64,000 nt of DNA from the NCBI GenBank assembly GCA_026874595.1, contig CM049314.1, positions 15,184,729 through 15,248,728 on the forward strand, written 5' to 3'. The translations under genes were made by a program, and so were the position numbers. How positions within the stretch are numbered: the stretch's first letter is position 1; each line of letters starts with the position of its first letter. Below, in pieces: positions 39,001-50,909 of this stretch. This DNA comes from Sipunculus nudus (taxonomy: Eukaryota > Annelida > Sipuncula > Golfingiida > Sipunculidae). The notes below the pieces were generated by a model. It saw nothing but the letters and a program-made list of their open reading frames with translations, made no database searches and was not told the origin of the DNA.

Positions 39001-39577
39001 GGGCAGTTTGGCATTAGACGAGTACATGTTATAATGTTTAAGTAATTAAAAAAATGACAAAATATAATAAAGGCTGGGCTCATATGTACTTTTTTTCAGA
39101 AATCGTTTCGGGTGGTTAATTTGTTTATCTTCATATTATAATGTCTTATAATCAGATGATAACATGACAATAACATAATTATTTTGCTAAACAGTTAAAA
39201 GCACACCATAACAAAAACATGTCTAGAAATTGTATTATTCTATTCTCTTGAAAGAAATATGTGCGGTTTGAGCTCATTTCGGTAAATTTCCAGTTAATAT
39301 CAAAACAAAACGTTTTTTCATGTGTGGGATGTCGAATATGACGCGCTAAGCATGAGAAACGAAGTATTTTGATATTATATACAATAAATACCTGAGCAGA
39401 CATTGGGTCACTGATCTTTATTCTTTTTATTTTAAATCAGGTAAAGTAGCTTCCTACAAACAGCTGCGGGGAGGGGTTAGATTTGTTGAGGAAATACCGA
39501 AGAACAACACGGGAAAGATTCTCAGAAGAGTACTGAGAGACCTGGCAAGGAAAGAATGTCGACAGAGTAAACTGTGA
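33022..39577 (+). CDS. 4-coumarate-CoA ligase-like acyl-CoA synthetase 1, peroxisomal (10 exons, complete)
   Basis: Exons: 33022-33117, 33691-33898, 34201-34307, 34532-34737, 35009-35186, 35730-35901, 36042-36142, 38107-38251, 38593-38841, 39441-39577; 1599 nt, 532 aa, all introns GT-AG with continuous frame. It is a member of the ANL adenylate-forming family, which activates a carboxylate with ATP and then forms a CoA thioester. Visible motifs: P-loop [12 protein letters not shown] (180-191), LPLYHIYG in exon 5, YGLTET (324-329), [14 protein letters not shown] in exon 8, GDL and [12 protein letters not shown] (405-430), and the C-terminal catalytic Lys in NNTGK (Lys513). The protein ends S-K-L, a peroxisomal targeting signal 1. 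Length and termini fit 4CL-like or luciferase-like animal enzymes; the acyl substrate cannot be told from sequence. Exon 1 has an AAGATG context. A paralogue lies 12.5 kb downstream in the same direction. Intron 7 contains a splice-donor-derived array and an inverted-repeat element. Confidence 0.93.
36127..36757 (+). repeat. ~41-bp tandem array copying the exon 7 end and its splice donor
   Basis: Exon 7 of the synthetase gene ends ACACAGAAACACAG followed by donor GTAATA. Directly after it the intron consists of about 14 copies of a ~41-bp unit: AACACAGAAACACAGGT plus AACACAGAAACACAGGTATCAGCT. Each unit therefore carries the exon-end sequence and CAG|GTAAC or CAG|GTATC, i.e. repeated 5' splice-site-like motifs in which an AG also abuts the GT. 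The paralogue's exon 7 ends almost identically (AACACTGAAACACAG|GTAGCC at 63554) but has no array. Confidence 0.95.
37218..37983. mobile_element. inverted-repeat element in intron 7 of synthetase 1
   Basis: The left end TAGAGCGCCGTTTTCCCGAA matches the reverse complement of the right end, TAGAGCGGCGTATTTCCGAA. TA flanks both sides. Subterminal CGGAAAT motifs recur. No transposase frame is recognised in the ~770 bp, so it is a candidate MITE. Confidence 0.65.
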
Positions 39578-40026
39578 AACAAAATGTGAACATCACAAAC
39601 GCGATCACCCCACTCATTGCAGCATATTTTTTGAGTTCTTTGATCAGATATACTGATTCTTTTCCGGTATGTACCTGTTGTTGTAACCACCCTTGGCAAA
39701 GACATGCCAACCCTGCCACCACCTATATGAGATTGTGCAGCACCAGTTACGTGCACCAGATAAGCCTATCGTGATGTTGGTCAATTGTCTGAGGAATACT
39801 CAAACAGGGAGATCACTCAACCAAGTGGAGATGATAATTGCTCCAGAAAAACTGAGTATAGACAGATAATAATTCAAAGCTCATTTCACCGGGCGCCAGT
39901 TCGGGACTCTGGGCATACGCAGAAACACCTTCGTGTTTGGAAGTCTCGGGTCTTAATTTCTACATCAGTACATGTACATGTATTTATAAGAAGATATATA
40001 CATGTATTAGATATATTTTGTTACAA

Positions 40027-40032
40027 AATAAA
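40027..40032 (+). terminator. candidate polyadenylation signal of synthetase 1
   Basis: AATAAA, 450 bp after the stop codon. A second AATAAA lies near 40232. Neither can be confirmed without transcripts. Confidence 0.4.
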
Positions 40033-40605
40033 CGTATAAAGGTTGTACACTGGAAAACATTGTAAGTGATGAGGTAAGCTTAAATGCAGTTCATCGTGAT
40101 TAAGTACAAATTTTCGGATAATACATTCGTCACATTTGAGGACAACATATATCAACACTTTTCATTCCAGTAATCTTTATTACACCTCATACTTCTGAGT
40201 TCACCCGGTCATTCTCTATATATATTAACTGAAATAAAGACTTAAAACTGAAGAATATAAGGCTAAGTTAACTTATTTATGCGTGTGTTGTTACAAACCA
40301 CTATATTATAAGCCCCTTAGCCGCGACAAACAGACAAACGGTAACATGTCAGATGTCGGTATTCTCCTCCAGCTCGGTTGTTAGTGAGAACGGTTCATGC
40401 TATTCCCACGAGGTGTCAGCACTAGACAGGTACTCTTCACGTAAAGGTGCAGATACACACACACCGTATGATCAGCACCTTGAATCTTGGTCGGGATCGC
40501 TGGGTTCCTTTAGATAAAAACACAGTCCTATTGCGCAGGTGCTCCGTGTGTTTCTGCCGACCCTCCTGACACGGTCATAAACAGTAGGTAGGTGTCAGTT
40601 GCCTG

Positions 40606-40795
40606 TAACTGATAAAAATGTAAAAATATCACTCTCTGTGTAATCTGGGACACCCTTATCTGTTACTCATTAATATGTAAAAAAATCTGTGTTTAATCTG
40701 GGACAAAATTACCTATAACTAATTAATTTGAAAAAAAAATCACTCCCTGTTAAATTTTGGACACCCTTACCTATAACTGATTAATATGTAAAACT
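40606..40795. repeat. three tandem ~60-bp units
   Basis: Units share CTGATTAATATGTAAAAA followed by ATCACTCNCTGT, TAATCTGGGACACCC and TTACCTATAACT; three degenerate copies are seen. Confidence 0.8.
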
Positions 40796-40854
40796 AGATG
40801 TGTCGGAACGACACGAATGCCCCCGCCTGGGGCAAATTAGAAAAATTTGTTAAA

Positions 40855-41180
40855 TTTTGTAAAATTTTTTTAAGTTCAGGAGGTGTCATATGGTCAAAAG
40901 TAGGCCAACAAGGGCAAAATGCAAACTCGATCTATAACGGGTCATTATCAAGCAACACACAAAAAATCAGGCCAGTATCTGAAGGCATTGTGAAAAAAAG
41001 TCCATACGTGCATTTTCATAAAAATTTCTGTCTTTCATGCAATTTTCTATGTTCAGGACCTGTCATATGGTCAAAATAAGTCACCTGGGACGAAACGCGA
41101 ACTTGATCTGTAAGTGGTCATAATGCGCCAACAGACCAAACATTAGGCTAGTATCTGTAAGCATTGCATTGCAAAACTAG
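40855..41180. repeat. diverged copies of the 180-bp satellite
   Basis: GGTCAAAAGTAGGCCAACA, CGAAACGCGAACTTGATCTG and CATTGTGAAAAAAAGTCC match the 180-bp monomers at 41880-42790. They are more diverged here and cover somewhat under two units. Confidence 0.75.
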
Positions 41181-41879
41181 AATATTAGCAAAAGCTGATA
41201 ATCAGTTATAAATTTAAATTGGAGAGGTATGTACCATGTTTCATAACAATCCACCAAATGCTTCCTGAGAAATAAGCTCCTAAGTTTTTTTCTATATTAA
41301 GCTCTGTGACCTTGAAAAGTAGGTCAAGATCACCCATCTTTGAACTTGACCAAAATTTTGTAAATATCATGCATTAACACTGATGAAATAAAATTCCAAC
41401 GGTGAATCTTTTTAGAGATCTCCCGCTCACAAGGCCAAAATTGAAAAATCCGATAAAAATTGATTAAAAAATCAGAAATTGCAGGTGGCGCCACCAAAAT
41501 TGTGCAGCATGTACAGACCATCAGTCCCAATGATCATAGTAAGTTTTGTGAAAATCCACACAATGGTTTCCGAGACATAAGCTTCTGAGTATTTTTCTAT
41601 AATCAGCTCTAAAATGTAGAAAATGGGTCAAGGTCACCCATCTTCGAACTTGACTGAGATTTATCGATATACATCTTCACTGATGAAATAAAATTCCAAC
41701 CGTGAATCCTTTTAGAGAAATCCTGCTCACAAGGTAAAAGTTAACAGACGCGGACGGACGGACGTCAGACGGACAGACAAACGGACGGACAGACGGACGG
41801 CAAGACGGAGGGACAGACGGACAGCTTGGGTGACGAAAATAGCCCATCAGCCTATGAGCTGAGGGCTAAAAACGGCTGT
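41181..41879. repeat. dispersed GGCGCCACC / (GGAC)n repeat block
   Basis: Contains GCAGGTGGCGCCACCAAAAT, a run of ACGGACGGACGG-type repeats at about 41750-41825 and the trailing CCTATGAGCTGAGGGCTAAAA. Similar blocks occur at 43550-44459 and 50910-51330. No protein is encoded. I regard it as a dispersed bivalve-type repeat of unknown class. Confidence 0.6.
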
Positions 41880-42790
41880 ACATGTACATTTGTCATGAAA
41901 ATTTATATTTTTCATACAATTTTCTATGTTTAGGAGCCGTAAAACAATCAAAAGTAGGTCAACCGTGACGAAACGCAAACTCGATCTGTAACTGGTCATT
42001 ATCTGTCCACACACCAAAAATCAGGCCAATATCTGCAGGCATTGCGGAAAAAAGTCCGCACATGTGTATTTGTCATGAAAATTTCTATTTTTCATGAAAT
42101 TTTCTAAGTTAAGGAGCCGTTAAATGGTCAAAAGTAGGTCAACTGGGACGAAACGCGAACTCGATCTATATCTGTTCATTATCTACCTACACACCAAAAA
42201 ACAGGCCAATATTTGCAGGCATTGCGAAAAAAAGTCCGTACATGCGTATTTGTCATGAAAATAATATATTTTTCATACAATTTTCTATGTTTAGGAGCCG
42301 TAAAACAATCAAAAGTAGGTCAACCGTGACGAAACGCGAACTTGATCTGTAACTAGTCATTATCTGTCCACACACCAAAAATCAGGCCAAAATCTGCAGG
42401 CATTGCGAAAAAAAGTCCGTACATGTGTATTTGTCATGAAAATTTATATTTTTCATGAAATTTTCTAAGTTAAGGAGCCGTTAAATGGTCAAAAGTAGGT
42501 CAACTGGGACGAAACGCGAACTCGATCTATATCTGGTCATTATCTACCTACACACCAAAAATCAGGTCAATATCTGCAGGCATTGCGAAAAAAAGTCCGT
42601 ACATGTGTATTTGTCATGAAAATTTCTATTTTCATGAAATTTTCTAAGTTTAGGAGCCGTAAAACGGTCAAAAGTAGGTCAACCGGGACGAAACGCGAAC
42701 TCGATCTGTAACTGGTCATTATCTGCCCACACACCAAAAATCAGGCCAATATCTGCAGGCATTGCGAAAAAAAGTCCGTACAACTGTTTG
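41880..42790. repeat. 180-bp satellite with dimeric organisation
   Basis: AGGAGCCGT recurs at 41932, 42112, 42293, 42473 and 42652, so the period is 179-181 bp and five units are present. Monomers alternate between an A type (TAGGAGCCGTAAAACAATCA) and a B type (AAGGAGCCGTTAAATGGTCA), so the array has an A-B-A-B dimer pattern, with a fifth unit of mixed type. Confidence 0.93.
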
Positions 42791-44454
42791 ATTTCGGAAT
42801 GACGGAATGACGGAAGGACGGACATGGGTAAACCTATATGCCCCGGCCACTTTGTGGCTCGAGCCTATTTTGGGACCTAAGTGGTCACGCGGTTATGGGA
42901 GATGTTAGGTTGTTTAACAATAAACCGAGGCTCACTGGGGGTCGCGGAGCGCGAACGTGTGTCCACGTAAGAGACTTATATAAACTAGTGTTCGCTGGCA
43001 CAGGGCGGCACCCGGGGATACTGGCGATTTTAAAAGTCTGAAAGGAAGGCGCCAGAGTGGCCCATCCCGAAATGGGAAATTCGTAGGTTAAGATGAATAG
43101 CAAGAGCACTGAAAACGTGCATAATACGCCCTTGTCTTGTGACCTTCGACCTTATTAAATAAGCATGGATTTTGTCGACAATTAAATTCAGGTGAGAAAC
43201 TGTATTGGTTAATATTTATAATGAGTTAAATGAATATCCAGTTTTGGTAGGTCATCACTGCGCAACCAAAGTCTGGAGGCCTCTGGCCTCAGTAAAATAT
43301 GCATGGATTTTTGCTGGGAATAAAATTAGACGAGAAAATATATTGCTTAATATTTCTTATGAGATTCATTGACGTCCATCATATTCCTTATAAGTTATCG
43401 CGGCGACACCACAAAGTAGCCTCGTGACCTCTGACCTCATTAAATAAATGTGGATTTTGCCTATAATCAAACTCGGGCGAGATAATTTGTTGGTAATAAG
43501 TTCGGCTGAGTTTCGTGAAAATCCATTGAAGCCCTGGTAATTTACACAGAGGCGACACTAAAAGTTAACGGACGGATTGACGGATCGTGCGTGGGTATAC
43601 CATCATTCGTCCTGTCACAGACTTACGTATAACAAGTGGCCCACGGGCCATGACGCTCAGCTGAATTTAAGGAGCCTTGAACAATGGGCAAAAAGAGTCC
43701 CAGAGCGCTCAAAATTATGCATTTTGCCAATAGCCTTTAGATATTGGTTACAGTGAGCTTATTTTATATACAGCTGCTACCATTTGTGTCCACTTGACTA
43801 TTAGAGTGTTAAAATCAAGTTCTTTCACACAGCTTGCAGAAAATAGGTCCGAGTGACATATCAGGTTTCCAAGGAGATTTTTAGGGACCTCCCTGAAAGT
43901 ATGAGGTATGAGGAGTTTAGGCCAAATGGATACAATTTGTGCCCCATCTCATGCACTCAATGGGTGCTTAAAAATCGTGTTTTCTCCCCTAATATGCAAA
44001 ATATAGGTCACCATGACATAATTTCGGGAATTTTTCATGGAACTCTCAGGAAGTAATGTTAGTAGATTCTAGGTCCAACACTTACGATTCCTGCCCAGTT
44101 AATGGACGACCGCTTCATTTGAAAATCTCAAAATAGACATAAATGGGTTTAAATTTGAAAAAAATATACATCATCACTCTGTAGGAACTAATGAAAACCC
44201 CCAAGATCAATATGCATGCAAAGAATCATGGCAATCAATGCATTGGTTAATCAGATACTTGAACTTTTGTATCAAATATTTTATTATTCTCGGGGGTATA
44301 TACGAGCCAGAGACCTAATTTCTGTTTAAGGACCTCACTTGATGTCAAGTGGGAGGATTCTAAACGTTTTTCTAAAGTTTTTAGAAAATACAGGTGGCGC
44401 CACCAGTCTGAAGGAACTAATAAAAAACATTCTATGCTCAATTTGTAGTTCCAA
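42791..44454. repeat. mixed dispersed repeats between the synthetase genes
   Basis: No gene recognised. From 43600 onward the sequence is repeat-like (GTGGCCCACGGGCC, GCTCAGCTGA). A unit of about 380 bp starting near 44083 (ACGATTCCTGCCCAGTTAAT) begins again at 50910 after the LTR retrotransposon insertion. The element therefore landed inside a tandem pair of this repeat. Confidence 0.55.
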
Positions 44455-44459
44455 AGGTT

Positions 44460-45602
44460 TGTCACACCGGTAAAGATGTGAACGTCCAGGTTCATTTAAG
44501 AATATTACAAACTGGCTGAACACATACATACGTTCACTACAAAAAAGGAACAAGATCTGTGTTAACAAAACAAATATAAATTTATATTAAAATAAGTTAC
44601 TTACATTTTGTGGAGAGGGGCTGTCTTTACACACACCAACAATGAATATATACATATAAATGCACAGCGTCAATCATGACGGCAAACAGCAAAGCTCCTG
44701 ATCACTTGGTTCCTAACCACTTGGCTATTGTGCAAACGTGTAACACTGGGAAGGAACACTGTCCTGTGTTCACGGAGTTTCTATAATCCTCAATCTCTCG
44801 CTGTGTATACACCTACCACAGTCCCCGCACGGCGCACAGACTCTCCGATCTGAGTATTAGATTATAGTCTTCCACACCGGTTTCTCCTTGAATCTGGTAC
44901 GAAAATAAGCTTCCACACAGCAATATCCTGTACCTCTACGGTAAAGCGTAAATATGAAGTTTATGGAAACGCACACAACAAGTATCAACAAACCTTATCA
45001 CCAGTTCGTCGGTAAAATGCGTTACTAGCTCTGAAGTCCTCAACAGAGAAATGACTTGTGGCCTTCCTCAAACACCGACTTGTAGACACCACACTTGTAG
45101 ACATCACATCGCAGCTGTCACCACCGTTACATATGCAGACCGGCCTCCAGACTGCGGAACAGGCACTTCTCTCTCGAATAATGTCCCACTTATAAATGCT
45201 TGCTGACGTCACAAGTCCTCATTGTCCTCTAGCCTATTGTAACTCCAAATTACGCCGACCGTCAATCACTGCGCGACTAATAATAAGGAAATGCCTCCAG
45301 TAACAGTATGTAAGAAAATCTAACTTGCAGAGATGCCCTTCCTTTGAAATCTACCACAAACACTAGTGATCGCCAAAACAGACGAGACACGCGTGCTTTC
45401 TAACAACTAAACAACCCTGATATAAACATCAAACGAGGCACATGTTTCCTTTAACCAACGATCCCACGCTAATATTTTAACATGATACTCCATATTAATG
45501 TACAATAAATTATCAAAACAATCACCTGATTTTACTCCCTACTAGAACAGGCAACAAAATATCTAAAACACAGAATCTAAAAATCACAGCTCTTTGGTGA
45601 CA
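44460..45602 (-). repeat. element 2, 3' LTR
   Basis: 1143 bp, the pair of 49750-50904. On the minus strand a purine-rich tract (AAAGGAAGGAGTGA, plus positions 45603-45616) immediately precedes it, as expected of a polypurine tract. Confidence 0.88.
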
Positions 45603-45816
45603 TCACTCCTTCCTTTAAAAGAAAAAATACATTATTTTCTCGTTACGCAGTATCGATCCATTACAAGATATGAGAATCCATTATACAATACTGATCCATT
45701 AGAGGTTATGTGAGAATATTATACAACAATATCTATATACACTGTCTTAACAAAGATCAACAATATTTAAGCCAGTTCAACCATCAGGCAATCTGCTTAA
45801 ATGTCTGGTCCATGGT

Positions 45817-46250
45817 TTAGTTTACCAAAAACAGCCTGTATCTCAAATCTAAACCCTTGTAAATCTGAAGCCATCTCATTACTCTTTTCTTCACGAACTT
45901 GGCTTTGCTAATACACTTGAGAGGTTTGTGATCTGTTTGAATCGTGAATGGTCTGCATGACAAGTACATCTCGAACTTCTGAACTGTCCAAACAATTGGC
46001 AAACACTCATTCTCAATAGTAGAGTAATTTCTCTCCCTTGCCAGTAATTTCCTGCTAGCATAAGCTATCGGATGCATCATGCAATCGTGTACCTGTATAA
46101 GGATACTTCCGATTCCGACATCCGACCCGTCGCATTTCAGGTAGAACCGCTTACTGAAATCGGGAAGCCTCAGAATCGGAGGATCAGCCAGCTTAACTTT
46201 AAGTGAGCTGTACGCTTTCACATGGACCTCTTTCCAATCTAACTTGTTAG
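45817..46250 (-). pseudogene. element 2, RT thumb and RNase H
   Basis: An open frame with KGQPNKLDWKE (thumb) followed by the RNase H region: LKCDGSDVGIGSILIQ, AYASRKL, ENECLPIVWTVQKFEMYL and TDHKPLK. This matches the gypsy-type RNase H with its first catalytic Asp in KCDGSD. Upstream, at about 46258, retrotransposon similarity stops abruptly. Confidence 0.85.
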
Positions 46251-46259
46251 GCTGTCCTT

Positions 46260-47085
46260 TCCGTTAGCGAAGGTCCGTTAGCGGGACCGCTATCTCAGCA
46301 CAGTTCGGCACGAAAGGTTTTCTTGGTTTTCGGTCTTTCTGTCTTTCTTAAGGAGCGACGGATTTTAGCTAGGTGTCTAGTGAACACAACATTCAATAAA
46401 AAAAGTTTCCAGCTAGAACCAAAAGAATCCTTAAGAGTGGACTGGTGGAACGGGGTTCTTTTATAAACCTCCCGAGGGTTCTTTTATGGAACCTGTGAGG
46501 TTCCATGTAGAACCCGCTTAGAGTTTCGGAGAGAAACCCCTCCCCCTATGGTTCTTCACGATGGAATGAGTGGGAGAAACTTGAATGGTTCTTGGTGGTA
46601 CCCATGTGTATGGTTCTTTATAGAACCTACAGTGCAGGTTTATTTTAGAAAACAGTATAAGATGTCATTGCATACGTTAAGGATAAATAATCACGTCATA
46701 TATCCATATTTAAGGGAATCAGTTTTGACAGATAGTAGGAAAAATTATAAAAGCATTTCTCATAGAAAGCGGGTAGCTCCAAGGATCATAGCTGAAAATA
46801 ATATTTATACTTGTATCCTGTCATTAAGACGAATCCCCTTAGTTGAAAACACGTCTGTTTAGTAAACACATTTTTAATTTAGTTGTAAAGATCCCCCTGT
46901 ATAAAATGTGCAACAGCCAATAAGCATTAGCTTATGTATTCACCTAAATAATATAACTTGGCATTTGCTATACAGAGTTTATAAATACCTCACACAGTTC
47001 CGAGTCGTTTCTCAAAATAAATACTTCTAAATTAAATTCTCTTGGAATCGTTCAGTGTTTGATACTTCATTTAAATGTTGTGGTT
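46260..47085. other. foreign segment replacing the RT of element 2
   Basis: This ~830 bp has no reverse transcriptase similarity in any frame. It contains GGTTCTTTTATAAACC, GAGGTTCCATGTAGAACCC and GGTTCTTTATAGAACC palindromes clustered at 46455-46640, which look like part of a palindromic MITE. The boundaries were not resolved. Confidence 0.5.
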
Positions 47086-47457
47086 TGCTGCAAGAATTTC
47101 AGTTTCCAAAGCACACAAGTCTCTTGGGCAAATGTATTGCATATATGTTAACGAAACCCGCGTGCTCTCATGAGGCGTTTCTCTATACGCAAAGAGCACC
47201 GCACTCAAATACCCATCCCAGTCTTGTTGTCTTTCCGCCCACATCCGCTTAAGCATCAGTTTCAGTGTACCGTTGAATCTTTCCACCATACCGTTACACA
47301 TCGGGTGGTAAGGTGTGGTGGTTATCTGCCTTATAGATAACACACGGCCAACTTCTCTCATGAGGTCAGATATGAACTGACTTTCCATGCCAGTGAGTAC
47401 TTCCGCCGGTACTCCCAGCCGTGCATAGAGGTCGACTGACGCGAAGAGACTTAGCAA
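47071..47457 (-). pseudogene. element 2, integrase core fragment
   Basis: LYARLGVPAEVLTGMESQFI, TTTPYHPMCNGMVERFNGTL and FAYRETPHEST are integrase-core motifs. The zinc-binding H2C2 part and the first catalytic Asp are missing, because the protease-integrase linker (KLAKSL) runs straight into the middle of the core. The usual second Asp (LTDMGSQF-type) is Gly here, while the Glu in VERFN is kept. Confidence 0.85.
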
Positions 47458-47465
47458 GCTTCCAG

Positions 47466-47960
47466 TAAGGAGCTAACGACGGATCTTCTTCCTGCGCCTT
47501 CAAAAGTTCGGCCGGACTTACATCAACGACTGGACTGGCTACATGTAAACCTCGCCTCGACAACTTCCGCTTATGTGCAGCGGCGCGCGTCTCAACTGCG
47601 GAAGTTAATTCTGGTGGTGGTGATTCGACGTTGTCACGCACTTTGTCTGAATTTTGATCAGACTTCCACGTAGGATTAGGATCGTTTGGATCCCGCACTC
47701 CTGATACGTTACCTAGTGCTAAGTCGCAAACAGCATCTCCGACTACCATCACCTCGATAGTTCCAACAAAATAGGGACAGTCTACACTAATCATCGCCTT
47801 AGGAAAACGTCTGACTGATCCGTCTAACAACCAACACTCGACGTTGTGTCCGCTGAACTGGTCCGGATCCATGTAAAATTCACGTATAACCAGAGTAACC
47901 AGAATCGCGTAACACCTTGCCTGCGTTGCCGTTGACTTACCCCTTATAAATGGGTTAAGA
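47466..47960 (-). pseudogene. element 2, protease and linker
   Basis: A retropepsin-like LRDSGYSG motif lies near 47900-47930, followed in a shifted frame by the downstream protease region, an acidic linker and SPAELLKAQEEDPSLAPYW, which in this family precedes the integrase zinc domain. The frame is disrupted. Confidence 0.7.
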
Positions 47961-48189
47961 GCTAACGCCCTCTTTCAGAGTAGTCAATCCGAATGACTGA
48001 CTTTGTTTATCTGAATCCCGATTAAGGGGACCGACGGTTTCCGACTCGGATTCCGTAAGAACCGTTGACATCGACGCGGGCTTACACTTAGCCGCCTGAC
48101 TACTACTCGGTTTAGCCCACGCTGTTCAACATCTGAGTGAAACGCCTGTGGGGTGGACCTTGGCCCAGACCTGGCACTGATCTAGCTGT

Positions 48190-48878
48190 TAACAATCACG
48201 CGCCTTATGCCCCAAACCAATACATATAAAGCGTCGTAAGCCTCCCGATGGCCTAACTGACTGTTCATTTATCCGCGATCTACATCACCTTTCTCTCTTG
48301 GCTGAGTTACCTGCTGCCCTGCACGGGGAGCACTACTACGAGAACTCGAAGTATAACTGTGTAACCGTGGGCCTCCGTATACTGCTCGGCCATCTCCGCC
48401 ATGCTATCTATATCGCGACACTGTCTCTCATTCAAAAACACAGAGAGCTCCTTGCTGCAATAGTTCAGATACTGTTCTTGCATCAGCAAGTCAGCGAACA
48501 GGTTGAAATCATCGCCTACACCCGCCGTCTCGATCGTATGGTCAAGGTTTCCACTAAGGGGTACCGCGAACTGACTTGGAGTTTCGCCACGCACTGGCCT
48601 ACAACTAAAATCTTTTAACCCTCCTCAGTCATCTAATAATTTTTTTAAAGAAATAACCTCAGCTTATCGTAGTCCATGGCGTCGCTAACTGCTAACTGTG
48701 CGTAAGTATCAGGTGCCTTACCACGCAACAAAGGACGAAAGTACAAAACCCAGCTTTCACAATCGTAGTTTTGACACAGCGCTAAAAGCTCAAGACGCAC
48801 CAGAAACGTGTATAGTTTATCGTGCTGCTCGTGTAACGAAGGTAGCTTGAGTTTCGGGACCGATTCCTTACTCCTCAT
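48190..48878 (-). pseudogene. element 2, gag (SCAN-like capsid) and zinc knuckle
   Basis: Two overlapping frames (48878-48645 and 48594-48307) encode a capsid-like region: ESWVLYFRPLLRGKAPDTY, then LFADLLMQEQYLNYC and ELSVFLNERQC, resembling the SCAN fold of Gmr1-type gag. A degenerate CCHC knuckle (first Cys lost, ending GLGHKARDC) follows at about 48190-48240. The frame is broken near 48600-48650. Confidence 0.75.
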
Positions 48879-49749
48879 CTGTTAACTAATGCCCTCAACA
48901 CCGCTGAATGGTGATTTCAATTTCAGCATTTTTTATCCCGTGAGCTCTGGCTTCACGTTAACGCTCTATCTAACGCTGTTTACCTTCTGTCTCACGCTGT
49001 TCACGTTCTATCCCTCTCCGCCTTGCCCTCTCGGCGTCTTCCCGTTGTCTGTCTTCTGAAGCCTTTACTCGCTTGTTAACACACTCCTGCAGAGCGTCGT
49101 CCTCGTACCCAAATGCTTGCCCACATTCGTTAATGGACAAAGACTCCATGGTAACTGCTATATTAACCGACTATGCAAGTGAATCGTCTAACAAACACAG
49201 AATCCGCAAACGTAAACAGCTACCGCTGCCAAAATATACCGATGGTATCCTTGCAATCACATTAGGGTTACACCGAACATCAAAAGATGCACGCACGGAC
49301 GGATAGACATCAAGTATGTGATATCAAAGTCTGAGTACCCTAACAAAAAGGAAACACTTACCTGTCGTGTAGCCTCACTCCACAAATTACCACACACCAA
49401 GGTAATTAAATTAAACTAAAAAGTTATAATCTTCACTGAAAAATATCTACTCTAGTCTAAGTAATTATCAAACGTATAATAGTGGCTTACCCCATCACTG
49501 AATAAATATTTAGCATAAAACAATTGTTTACCATATCAAAATATTAATCTGCATTAACTGTACGTGGAGTGTGTATGTACTAAATCTCATCACTGACTCT
49601 CAGTTTCAAATACATGTATTACAAAACATTAAACAATACAAAGGAGTTATATCAATAATCAGTATGAAAATTTCACCAAATACTCAGGAAACAGGATGTT
49701 AGCTCTCAAACAGCTTAATCAATCCTATTAGCACGCTCTCCATTAAATT

Positions 49750-50904
49750 TGACACAGGTAAAGATGTAGGTTCTTTTAAGAATCTAACAAACTGGCTGAA
49801 CATATTCATAAGTACACTCCCAAAAAAAAAAGAGAATAAGATCTGTTTTAACAAAACAAATATATATATTAAAATAAGTTACACTCCCTTTACACAAACA
49901 ATGAATATATAAAAAAAAATGCACAGAGTCCACGCATGACGGCAAACAGTAAAGTTCCCTGATAACTCGGTTACTAACCGCTTAGCTATCGCGCAAACAC
50001 GTAAAACCGGGATGCACCACTGTCCTGTATTAAAAGAGTTTTTATAATCCTCAATCTCTCGCTGTGTATACACCTATCACAGTCCCAACACGGCGCACAG
50101 ACTCTCCGATCTGAGCATTAGATCATTGTCTCTCACTCTGGTTTCTACTTGAATCATCCAGACCTGGTACCAAAATAAGCTTCCACACAGCAATATCCTG
50201 TACCTCTACGGTAAAGCGTAAATATGAAGTTTATGGAAACGCACACAATAAGTATCAACAAACCAGATTACTAGTTCGTCGGTAAAATGCGTTACTAGCT
50301 CTGAAATCCTCAACAGAGAAATGACTTGTGGCCTTCCTCAAACACTGACTTGTAGATACCACGCTTGTAGATATCACATTTCAGCTGTCTCCACCGTAAC
50401 ATATGCAGACCGGCCTCCGGACCGCTGAACAGGCACTTCTCTCTCGAATAATGCCCCACTCACTGCTTATAAATGCTTGCTGACGTCACAAGTCCCCATT
50501 GTTCTCCGGCCAATCATTACTCCAGTCATTACGACCGTCAATCACTGCGCGAATATTAATAAGGAATCGCCTCAAATAACTGTATGTGAGAAAATCTTAC
50601 TTACAAAGGTGCCCTTCCTAAGGCTACCTTTGAAATCTACCACAAACACTCGTGATCGCCAAAATAGAGGCCGTTCCGTCTAAATTAAACCGTGCTGAAA
50701 TAAACATTAGACGAGACACGTGTGCTTTCTAACAATTAACAGTCGTGAAAATAACATCAAACGAGGCTTTTATTTCCTTTAAACAACGATCCCTCACTAA
50801 TACGTAAACATGATACTCAATATTAATGTATAATAAATTATCAAAACAATCATCTGGTTGTACTCCTTACTTGAATATGCAAAAGTCATGGCGCTCTGGT
50901 GACA
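49750..50904 (-). repeat. element 2, 5' LTR
   Basis: 1155 bp, the partner of 44460-45602, with matching start and end motifs and scattered substitutions and indels. The sequence just inside it (TAATGGAGAGCGTGC on the minus strand) is a possible primer-binding site; I could not match it to a tRNA. Confidence 0.88.
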
Positions 50905-50909
50905 AGGTT

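Larger units (their letters stand above)
44460..50904 (-). mobile_element. defective Gmr1-like Ty3/gypsy LTR retrotransposon (element 2)
   Basis: LTRs at 44460-45602 and 49750-50904 begin TGTCAC/TGACAC and end GGTGACA. The insertion is flanked by a perfect 5-bp duplication AGGTT (44455-44459 and 50905-50909). On the minus strand the order is 5' LTR (right), gag, protease, integrase, RNase H, polypurine tract, 3' LTR (left). Integrase upstream of RNase H is the Gmr1-like order. The reverse transcriptase palm is absent: the sequence between integrase and RNase H (46260-47085) is unrelated. Frames are broken throughout, so the element cannot be autonomous. It lies between the two synthetase genes and is antisense to them. 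Confidence 0.85.

Noticed and set aside
33022-39577. Calling the synthetase a luciferase
   Set aside because: Firefly-type luciferases and 4CL-like synthetases share all visible motifs and the SKL end; nothing here supports light emission.
42838-43041. GC-richer segment with TGGTCACGCGG as a tRNA or tRNA-derived SINE
   Set aside because: I could not find a matching B box or a cloverleaf, so no RNA gene is called.
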